A DNA stretch of 64,000 nt from Malurus cyaneus samueli (Eukaryota > Chordata > Aves > Passeriformes > Maluridae): NCBI GenBank assembly GCA_009741485.1, contig CM019214.1, positions 1,891,402-1,955,401 on the forward strand, in the 5' to 3' direction. The notes below the pieces were generated by a model. It saw only the letters and a list, made by a program, of their open reading frames with translations, did not search any database and was not told the origin of the DNA. Every line of letters starts with the position of its first letter. Position 1 is the stretch's first letter. A program made the position numbers and the translations under genes. This document shows, piece after piece, positions 38,701 to 50,700 of this stretch.

Positions 38701-41700
38701 CAGGAACTGCTCATAGCAGGACCCCCTGGAGGAGAAGCCTTACAAGAAGCAGTGCAAGAGCAGCAGCGACTCAACCTGAGCTGGCCTTGGTGCCAAACAA
38801 TTCCCACAACACAGCAGCTTTTGTCTTATTAAACTGTCCTCTTCTCAAAGCACTGTCCTCCTACTATTTTACCTAAACAATTCACTTCTATCATCCTATT
38901 GTACCTTGGTAGGAGTTAGAACTTGAATAGTCTCTGCTTCAGCATCTGCAGTCTTCCATCTGCAAAATAGCTATGCATCTACAGAGCAATCAATGTGCCT
39001 GACTCTTACCTCAATAAGATAGATATTTCCATTTTTCATTCAGCCTTTATACCCAAATAAATAGTAAAGAAGCAGTATTTTAAATTTCTCAAAGAGTATT
39101 TAAATAATCCGCATTTGTCTCCTTCTTTTTGGTTCACAGATATCAGACAAATGAAGATGCTAAAAGTTGCTCATTTCTTGCTTTAAATCTTTGTATTCAG
39201 AAGATTGAAAAAATACTTACCAGTCATAGATGATCTGAGAGGGACACCCGTTGAATAATATTCTCCATTATTATACTCTCAGTATATTAAAATTTTTGAC
39301 ATCCCTAATGAGTAACTGTCTCATATCATACATACTTTTCACTATGCTGAGTCATTAAGCGTAACACAATTTCCTAAATTTTTTCTGCATGCCAAAGAAC
39401 CTATTAATTCTACAGGACATTTTCCTGCCCTATATAGTGCCAAAGAAAAGCAAAGCAATGTCAAATTTAAACCAGGCAGTCACTAGCAATGTGCCAAACC
39501 TCACATGAGAGAATTTCCCAGCCAGTTGAGAGCACGCAATAAAAACACCCAAAGCCTGAACCTAATTTGAACCTTGCCTGTAATTGGGGGTGAGGAATGA
39601 GAAAAGTGAACTTTATTTAACTTTTCCTGCACCTCTGCACTTCCTACACTGGGTCATAAAAGGTAATCAAAGGGAATGAAATATAGANNNNNNNNNNTAA
39701 CTAGATAACCTGGATTAAGTGAAATTAAAGAGACTATGAAATTCAACAAGAAAGGTTATCCCTTCCTCCACAACTGCAGTCAAATAAATTTTTTGGCCAA
39801 GGAGGTTAGATAAGCTTCAACCTTTCAGACATTCATCCAAACTACACCACTTGAGAGCAACCCATCATTTAATGTTGAATACCTTGGCTGAGGAATATAA
39901 AAAACCTGCTAAATATGCGTATCTCCCACAGATCACACAATGGCCAACAACATATATTAAAAAAAATAAAAGTTATAAAAAATGAAATTTGATTTTTATC
40001 TTCTTCTTGAAGAAATGTAAGATATAAGTAATCAAATTAGACGGAGCTAAAATGGAAACAAAAAATATTTCAGTACCCTGAAGCTCATAAATCTGGGTAA
40101 AACTAAGACCTTTATTCCTTTATTTATGAATTAAAAATACAGTGTTTAAAAAAAGTGAGACTTTCTTAGTCAGAATCTCTTAATTTTTCCCAAATGTGTT
40201 TTTAAAAAAAGAAATATGAAGAGACATTGCCATCATTAGCACTGGGAATTTTTATGTACCAAAGTGAGGTATCCCATCTCATAACTATATTATTGATTTC
40301 CTCTTTATGTTGATAGATTCCCATACTGTCACTTAAGATCCACAAAAAACACAGTAAGCTATTCACAGAAAAAATGTTAATTGAAGAAAGGCAGTGTATT
40401 AAAGTGCAAATGCAAATAAAATTTACATAAAGCCACGGCATCCTCTGTGAGCACTCATACATAGATACAGAGCACTTGATATCATATTTTGGATGCTGGG
40501 CAGATGTGGATTCCCCTCTGCTATTTTTATCTTCCTGTAGGATCTTTCCTTATCTTTCCTTTCCTTTTTATCTTTATGTACTGGTCTAACAGATTGCACG
40601 TGCTATTGAAAAAATCTTTATGTACCACTGAAGACTGTAACTTAAAAAATGGGCAGCTTCCTTTGAAAAATGAGAGAAATCCATTTCAAGACAAGCGATC
40701 AATGTAGAGATCAATAAAATCTAGAATTTTAGTAGAAGCTGGCCTTTCTAAAGTCATAGTCATTATCTACTTAGTCTTTAATTATCCAATAAAGAGAGCA
40801 CACATTATTACTTCCAGCAATATTCTCTATCTACATAGATAGAGAATAGTAAGCAATATGAACCTCGTCATGATAATAGAATGCAAGAAAGTTTAGATTT
40901 ATTATGCTAAAGTCTGAATATTCTGCTTTAAAATTGTCCAAAATACCAAAGCTTATGGAAATTACCTTGTTCTTCTCAGAATTTGTACTATACCATCATA
41001 AAGGCACTACTGCAAAAAAAGGAATCTGAAGAGGCATTAAACGGTAAAAAAAAAAAAAACAAACAAAAAAAACATGCATTCTTTTTTGACTTGGTTACAA
41101 GTCAGAAGTCAAGGCAGTTTCTGGTTTTCCCAAAACAATATGAAGACTTACCTAGTTTTGTTGTTATAATAAGCAAATAGCCAAGTTTATCAATTCCAAA
41201 ACTTCACTATAATGAAAACAAGAAATTAATCTCAACCATTTTCAGACTTCATTCTTATTTGGACACTTTCTCCAGCTGATAACAGCCCATACTTGTAAGT
41301 TATCTTGAGCATCATAAACAGCAGCAGTAAAAACAAGGCCAGTGCCTGGCTTTGAGCTTGGTAATCATGTCCTCTTCTCAAACTGGGTTTAAAAAGACTG
41401 AAGCATGCCAAACATCCATTGGCAAAGAAAATATCTGAAACAAGTACCTCAGTTCCACAGAAGGCTGTGCTGATAAAAGCTGACAGTTACTGAGTGAAAT
41501 AGGATTGTGCATACAAAAACCCTGCTAAGTAAGGCAGCCCAGCATCAAACAGTAACACCATTGCAAATATTAGCTTTTCTCCTGCAATTTATTATCTACT
41601 TAGATTAGCACAATAGAGATTGCTGGTCTAGCACTGCTAGAAAGCAACACACACAGAGAATACAGCCTTGTAGTGTTTTTATTACCAGTTCCCAACTCCA

Positions 41701-44700
41701 ATTTCACCTTGCCACTCTCCAAGCAAATGCAAAACTAACAACTAATGTCTCCCTCAGTACACAAATTAGCAGAAAGAAGTTTCTTTCTTCAGCTGCTGTG
41801 AACCTGTGAGTGAAATGCAGCAACAGCAGCCAGTCTTCACCTGAGTTATATTGTTATGGGCAGATATTTTTCTGCAACAGAAAAACCCACAGCCTTTCTG
41901 TGACTAAGGCAAAGATAAATATTTGATTCAACACAATTTCTTGTGGCTCATCTAGCTACTAAATAGCTGTAACAAATTTACAGGGAAGGAGGGAGAAAGG
42001 ACAGCAATCAAGTGGCAAATAATTCACTATACCAAGTTTAAAAAGGTAACTTCCCAGTTATTTTCCCCACACTCACTTTCATACAATCTACCACTGGTTT
42101 TGACTTGCCTGGAGGCATCAAAGTACAATTCATGGAAAGCACTACTGGCACCAGTAGGAAATGGAAGTATTTTAGAGAAAGCACATTATCATGCTAATTT
42201 ACATGGAAGTTTGTTTGTTTTCCAGAATTAACACTTCAAAAGCTTTTGATAGCATGTGATCAACACTTTCCAAATTGTTGAGAGACCCATGACCACCAGT
42301 GGTTGAGCTACAGTTTGTGTGCATGAAGGCACATTTTCCTGAATAGAAAAAAGCCCCACAAAACGTGTAGAGTCCAGACATTTCCCTCCATAACATGATA
42401 CAAAATGAAACAAAAAAGATTATACTGAAACAGGGTTAAAAAAACACTTCAAGATTATTCTCTTTGTGTTTTGCTTTAAAGAGAAATTGAAGTCCTTTTA
42501 AATGTAATTTTAGCATAAAAGCAATATATACTAGAGTAGACAAAACTATTTGTGCCTAAGTTCAGCTATGATAAACTGGAGTTTACTAAATCCGTTCCTG
42601 CTGGATTTAGCTGTGCCATCCCAGATCAGCAGAAGGGATGTAGTCCTAGCAGTGTCATTACCATTTCAGTACATTTCAAATTTCTGCCTGTCATCAGAGC
42701 CCACTGCAGTTAAAGAAAGACTATGCTAACCAAGGCTGAGATCATGTACCTTCACTGTAATAAAAGCTGGGGTACATTCTTTAAACCTGTGAGTCCCATT
42801 GGGCTTTGAGCTCCAAGACATAACAGCTGTTGAACTACTGACTTAGACAAAACTTTCAATGCTCAGAAGCATTATCAAAGAATATCTGAAAAGTTTCAGT
42901 TCTACCACCTTGAACACAACAGCAGAATCATTGACCTGATCAGGCTGAGTACTATGAAGGATAAAAAAAAGCATGTGTGGTCTCCATGTCACAGCGATCC
43001 AATATTTGTGTCAGAATTCACGTCTCCTTGCAGACTACAGTGATGCAACTTCTGTTCCTGGCACATTTCCATAACCAGCCCAACCTCCCTCACCTTTTCT
43101 GGTGAAGGTAATCTGCAGCACTTCTGAAAGAAGCCAGGGAGGGTGAAATTATCCTGCCAGAGGCGTTTGACCCACTGGCTGCCCGCTGAATCGCCCTGAG
43201 CTCAGCTGAGGCCGGAGCTGCCCTGTTTATAGCCAGCCTGTGCCAGGGTGAGGATAAAGAACAGCTGCCAGCCCTCCCTTGGCTCAGCCTGGGCACCCGT
43301 GGTGCTGCTCAAAGGCAGCCTCAGGATAAAGCAATTCACATCCTTTCTGAAGTGCTTGGCACACACAGCCTACCCTGCTCAGAGATTTCACCTGCAAGTG
43401 GCAAATCACATTGAGGCCTTCCTATGAAAGACCCTACACCTATCTCGACTGCCAAATTTCAGCCACATCACCCCTGCAGCTTCCTCTCCACATGCACAGA
43501 AGGAGCAGCATGCCCTGAGTATTTCCAGAACACACGTTTGCAGCCAGAATTTGAATGTGAGGCTTGTGATGCTGACACACAAAGATAGTTGGGTCACTGC
43601 ACATGACCTCCACACAGAGCCCCACACACCCTCTTCCTTTCTGCAGTGCCTCATGACAATGCTGCTTGTCCTAGGATTACAACACCAGGTGAGTACTGCA
43701 GGAGGAACTGTCCATATGCATAATTCACTCACTTCAGAGATGGGGGAGCCAAGAAATTCAGCACTGATTTTGGTGCACACTGGCCTGCATAAGGGTATAA
43801 AATGCTGGTAGAGACTGGGCTAACTGGTCTCCCAGTGTTGCAAGCAGCTCCCAGGTGGAGCCCCCTCCCAGCATGGAAACCCACAGCGAATGCCCACCCT
43901 AAAGATGCAAACACTGACTTTTGACAGGTGAGGAAACAACACTACGATCCAGTCACATGTGGAGATCAAATCCTAAAGTAGCTACATAGGTGTTTTGTTG
44001 CTTTGGAATTGTGAATTCCCCAAGACCAAAGACTGTCAGCCTGTACTTTTTTGGCCAAACCTGCTTATATCATAAGCCTTTAGACACAAACTATTGACCA
44101 AATCTGAGACTGAATGGACCGAGCCACACCCAGACTTCCCTGAGTTTAGAAAGACTACTCTGACACAAGTCCATCTTGAGTTCTCAACTAAGTTTTGCCC
44201 AAGTCCTTACACATCAGAAAAACTTTACCTCAAGGTTCTACATTGGCAAACCAGGAACATTAGTTACTTTTTAACTAACAGAGAGTATGTGCAAGTGTAA
44301 TGTAACAATTAAAAAAGCAATGTATGATTACACTGATAAAAGAGCATGACTGCAGAACATAATATGAACTACCACATATCTACCATAATTTATCTATTTT
44401 ATGGGAGGAGAGAAATTAAAGCAAAGTAATTAACCTACATAAGCAAACATTTCCTTTACATTTCTTTAACCTGATTTTGTAACTTCAGGTCTAAGAGAAA
44501 ATTTTTAAACCTGCAAAGAATATGCTACACACAGCACAGCCAAACTGAGCAAGTATATAATCACTGCAAAGGAGATAATTCGCTGGGAATCACTCAGAGT
44601 CAACTTGAAATGCAAAAAGGCAGAACTGGAGACCTGCTTGCCAAACACCTCACAGTCAAACAGCACAGTAGAGTCCTTTCGAGCAACTTAGGAACTATGG

Positions 44701-47700
44701 AAAAAATATGTCTGCATATAATTCTTTTAAAAAAAAAATGACCTTTAGAATTTGTGTACTCGTATGCACAGCCAGCACAGTTTTTGCTGCCTATCAGAAC
44801 AGCATTCACTGATATGAAAAATTCCAGAAAACATTGCAAGCTTTATGTAAAAAAAAAAAAAAAAAGAATTAAACTATATCAAAAACAAGCAAACAAAACC
44901 CACTTTAATTGCAGTGTTTTCAAGGGCTGAAAGTGTAACAGTAATTGGTCTTCAAACCAAAGGCAGTTCAATATAGATGCACTTGTTCCTCTCTTCAGAA
45001 TAACCCTAAATGTTCCAATTTTTTTAACCATTTGTAATGGCTGTAATGGGTATAAAAGCCTCTGTCTATTTAGCGAGACTCAATAAGACTTTTAATCATA
45101 CTACTACAGTGAAACATACTACTCTCAGATTAAGTTAAAAAAAAAACCAAAAAACCCAGAAACATACAATTTATATTGTGGTCAGAGAGAAAATTCCATG
45201 TTAGCTGATTCAACACCTAGGAATCATCTGACATGCTCCTGGCTACAAAACCCAGTCACACAGAGTTCACAGGCAAATTCTAAGGAGCCTTCTCAAATTT
45301 AGTATTTAAGATCAGGAGGAAAGAAAGACAAGCAGAGAAAATGGGCAGCTGTCAGCTGGGTTGTTGTTTGTTTTTTTTCGGGTTTTCTCAGGCAAGGAAG
45401 TTTCATGCACGGGAAATCTGGCAAAAAAAGAACTGCATTCTTTTTCTTTTTCCTTTATCCAAAGGTCATGGCACAGAAATGAGTCACTTTATATAGACAG
45501 CAATGCACCTATTCATAATCTCACCTTGGAACAGTGGGAGAAGTCCAAATTTACATGGTTAGCATCAGCTTTTTAGAGATCTAAAAAGCTTCATTCAAAG
45601 CTTCATTAAAAGATAGGATACATACTGGGTTTGGATTGTCACTATGTCTTTCCATATGACCCATCACAGCTAAAAAGAGATGTTCCAAAAGGAGAAGTCA
45701 TAAAACAGAATCTCTCTCCATTTGAGATTCTACATTTCTTCCTTTTGTTCTTAATATCTTCCTTAGAATACAACTCTTATCTTGCATTTGGTCCATGACA
45801 ATATACCAAAGAAAAGTAAATGAATTCTACCTAGCCTAGTTATGGTTATTTATTTGCAGGCTTCTAAAGCTTGTTCAGCTGACATAAAGGAGTTACTTCA
45901 CAGAACACATGCAAGCTGAATCAAAGTGAAGCCTTTCATGTTATACACAGAAAAAGCTAAAGGGTTGACACAAAGCCATTTTTCACATATGCTGACTGCA
46001 ACAGACAGGACAAGGGGCAGTGGTTTTAAACTGAAAGAGGGAAGGTTTACATTAGATGTTAGGAAGAAATGTTTTTCTTGGAGGGTGGGGAAGCACTGGA
46101 ACAGGTCACCCAGAGAAGCTGTGGATACTCCACCCCCAGAAGTATTCAGGGCTGGATGGGGCCCTGAGCAACCTGATCTCATGAATGGCATCACTGCACA
46201 TGGCATGGGGAGTGGAAAAAGAGGATCTCCAAGGTCCCTCCACACCTCACCATTCTATGATTCTATAAAAATAATGGTCTCCACAGTAAACAAAAGTATG
46301 CAAATCTCTGAATACAAATAAGGATTTCTGAAAGAAATGTTGGAAGTTGACCCCAGCTAATATCATAAAAGCAAAATGCACCTCTTGAATGCATCACATG
46401 TCACAGAACCTCAGATGTATCATAACACAAAAACAAAGCCTACAGAGGGTGAAGCAAGGGCAGGTAGCCTGGGAGGAATACAGAGCAATTGTCCAATCAG
46501 CCAGGGATCAGGTTAGGAAAGCTAAAGCCCTGATAGAATTAAGTCTGGCCAGGGAAATCAAGGGCAACAGGAAAAGCTTCTATAGGTATGTTGGGGATAA
46601 AAGGAAGGCTAGGGAAAACATGAGCTCTGTCCAGAAACAAACAGGTCACCTGGTTACCCAGGATGAGGGGAACACTGAAGTACTTGGTAACTTTTTATCT
46701 TGGTCTTCACTGGCAGGTACTCCAGCCACAGCACAAGAGCCACAGAAGACAAAGACAGGGACTGGGAGAATGAAGAACTGCCCGTTGTGAAAGATGAGGC
46801 TCAAAACCATCTAAGGAAGATGAAGATGCATGACACACTGACTCAATCAATCACAGGATCGATTAATTAGGTTGGAAAAGACCTCTGATCATTGATCCAG
46901 CTGTGTCCTGTGCTTCATCAAAAGCTGTGTGGCTGGCAGGTCGAGGGAGGAGATGATCTTCCTTTACTCTGCTTTTGTGAGACCTCACCTGGAGTACTGC
47001 ATCCAGCTCTGGAGCTTCCAGCATGAGGGTGGAAACCTGTTTGAGAGGTTCAAGAGGAGGACAGTGAAGATCATCAGAGGGCTGGAGCACTTCTCCCAGG
47101 ATAGGGTGAGTGGACGAGGGCTCTTTAGCCTGGAAAAGAGCAGGCTCCAGGGAAACCTTACAGCACATTCCAGTAACTAAAGGGAGCTACAAGAGAGCTG
47201 GAGGGGCATCTTTTACAAAGTCCTGTAGTGATAGGGCAAGGGGGAGTGGTTTTAAACTGAAAGAGGATTGATTTAAATTACTGTGAGGGTAATGAGGCAC
47301 TGAAACAGATTACACAGAGAGGCTGGAGATGCCCCATCCCTGGAAGTGTTCAAAGCCAGTCTGGACAGGGCTCTGAGCAACCTGGTTTGATGGCAGTGTC
47401 TCTGCCCATGTTAGAGAGGTTGAAACTGGATGATCTTTAAGGTCCCTTCCAACCTAAACTGTTTTATGGCAGTAACATATACACTGATGAACTGGCTTGT
47501 TACTTCATTTAAAACTGGCCTCACACACTTGGATATATAAGGACTATAATACTGGTATATTACAGGGTTTTATCAGAATATTTGGTTTGATGTCACAATG
47601 CAGAGCTTTGCTGGAGACACCTGAAGTTACTCCAGATGTGCAGTACCACACAGAGATAAAAGATTAGGTCCCAATTGCTCTGCTGTTGTACTAAAGCAGC

Positions 47701-50700
47701 ACAAAATCCAGCCCAGCTTCTCATCCACCACCTCGCTGCTCTGAAGATGGCTGGTTTGCTTCTCTTCATATATTTGTATTCTGTGGATTATATATCTTGA
47801 GATTTAAAGCAAATACCCCCTAGCCATTGAGTGAGCTGCATGGGAAAAGAAAGATTTTAAGTATTCCTCAGAAAAACAGCAAATGCTGCCTGCTGAAGTA
47901 AGTACCAGAGCACTAACCCTCAACTCCACCACTGTCCCACACAGTGGCAAAGATAAACTGCAGCAGGAAGGTCTGATGGAGTTGAAGAAGTCATTGCCCT
48001 CAAGTGCCATTCCTGTCAGAGACTGCACTCCCTGTGGCAGTCAGCAAGGGAAGCTGTGCCTCCAGCTAAGCTACACTGCTCACCATGCTGTATATTATCC
48101 TAAACCAGTGACAAGTGTTTACTGCACCTGACACACTCAGCCTTCAGGCTGAAGGAGGTGAAGCATCCCTGCCAATTCTGAAGTGGGGACAAATGGCCCT
48201 CTGAGGGCTGAGGGTTTCAGGGCAGGCAGCTGGGTATAGCAACCACGTGCCAGAGCCTGAAAATTAGGATCCAGCAAATATATTTCCTCCTTCTCCTCTC
48301 ACAGTGTAACACAAGAAAAAGCATTTCAGGGACAAGAAATCAGGGTTTTCTTAAGAGTTGTTCAGCTATGGTACCAAAGTAAGGAGGACCCATGTTTCAG
48401 TCTCTTTTTGGGCTCACTCCCAAGTCTTGGCTCTGGATGAAGACAGGTCTGCAGAGACAGGTGTCAGACCATGCATTTTGGGGCTGCCTTATCACATAGG
48501 GTATTGGTTAGAGAAATTCATTAGCCAAACAACAGAAATAGACTTCAAAATATTCCATTATACTCACAAATTATCTGACAGCTTCCTGGATTGTAGGAAG
48601 AATACTCATTCATCTCATGCCATCATTTAGCTCTATTTCTCAGTACACCAGTCTCTCTCTAACTTATCTTCCTTTCAGCTAGCTGATTTTCATCCTGCTG
48701 ACTGTAGCAATTTCTAAATGCCGTGGTCAAATGGTCAAAGAAATATTCCAAGCCTCAAAACAGATTGCTGCACATCCCTCATAAGGGAAAAGTATGATCA
48801 TCTACAGAGATAGTATTTCCCAAACAAAATGGGAACAAACAAAAACTGTATAACTGTACTTTGTGCACTCCTTCACTTAACACTGTAGCCAATCCCTATT
48901 GCCTGCCACTTCAGGTACTGATATTTGATAAAGTTTTGAGCAGACTAGGAAAGGAAAAGCTACATTTTTTCTAACTAACATCACTTTCCAGAGGCACAGC
49001 TCACACATTTGACTTTGACACCATGTTTGCTTCCTCAGTACATCAGAACAGGAAGATCTTTTGCAGCTATGAATCACTCTACCTGTAATCTACTCTACTA
49101 GCCAAGTCACACTCACCTTTTTACTGTCTCTCTTAAGCTGTTTATGAATGCACTACAGCACCTACAATTCGATTTTCTGCATGGGATAATTCTGAAGAAT
49201 TTTCAAAAACCTCAGTTAGCTCCTAGGCTCACTGTTCCTAGTGAAAATTGCTTTTATTTTCTGAAAAAAAGCTTCACACTAACGTCCTGCACCCAGTTTT
49301 AGTCTAAAATATTAACTTTCTTCCCGGAGGTACAATCAATGTATGCAATCAGCCCAGTTGCTCCTCTATTAGGTAGCTATCACTGCCCACTTTTGAAAAA
49401 CAAATTACTTTGTTGACAGCTTGTTTCTAGCACACATGGAGCAAAGAAATCTTCTATTTCTTTTACCAAGCTGTTATTTCACAACTTGTTTTAAGTTCGC
49501 TCTCCACAAGTGCTGTAGTTTCCCTTCAGCAAGGCAAAACTTAGAAAGTCTTGAGTGATTTTGTAAGATCAGGGTCATCCTGCATTACCTGCAGGTCTGC
49601 AATACCTAACTAAAGATGTAAGTCATGCCTCCATTCAAGGTAAGATTTCAAATGATAGGGAGTCAGTAATGACTACACTCAAGGAGAAAGAGACATATAC
49701 TTTTATTAGATATAAGTGGGGTTTGCAGCTTTTCTCAGCATTCTGCTGAAAAATCATCAACCAGAAAACCTACCTGCAGACAGGAAGAAGGTTTCAGTTG
49801 ATTTTTTTCATTGTCCTCTGTCCTTAAATTTTGCTGATTTAATTAAATTTTGCACAAAAGATACTTACAGATTCATACTAAACAAGGTAGATAAACTTGC
49901 TCTGGAGAGGGCTGTCTACTGGCGGAGTAAATGGCTACAATTTCAGGCACAGTCAGGGAAAGAGTTAATGGATTACATTTTGAACAAAGAGCTGTCAATA
50001 CTACCCACAATGAGATGGGCTTTGCTGCTCAGTCATCAAGGATTAGTAGATGGTCAAGGTTCCACTGGTAGACCAAGAGATGGCAACAGGCAACATCTCT
50101 TAGAGACCCCGCAGTCATTACAAAGAAAAGGAACTGATTTTCAAGGTTCTGTCCCTCAGCTACAGAAAGTAAATACACATTGAAAGTGATACCTACAGTA
50201 TGGGAAACACCTGCTCAATATCTTATCCAGGCAGCAATAAAACTTTAGATTTTCTTCTTTTTAAAGTAAACACACGGGAACTTCCCAACACAAAGTTCAT
50301 CATGAGCCATGGGAGTGTTCATATTAAAACTTAATGGTGCTCTTCTTAAGAACTGAATAGAGGCCAGCAGACCCAGGCATACATTACACACACTAAAATT
50401 ATTACCCCCTGGTTGATCTCAAATTGTTGCTACTGGAAAGAAATACACAAAAAGATTATTTTTAACAGTCTCCTTCGGAACAATTCCTGATTACGGACTA
50501 TTCAATCAGTTTTTTATGGACACTTGCTGACAAAACCTGGATATAGGGGTGTTGAAGGTGTACCCAGTAAAAAGGCACTTTACTGTTTCAAAGTGGTATT
50601 AATCAGCGATAAAATGATCTTGGTCCTACAAGATGACTTGAATGCAAAAGTCTGTAAAGTTAGGGCACATTCCCAGAGAAAAAGCACTCATTTCAGAATG

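Noticed and set aside
49716..50183. 155-codon plus-strand ORF in intron 1
   Set aside because: No recognised domain, antisense, with no promoter, splice or polyadenylation context. I cannot exclude a small gene, but nothing positive supports it.
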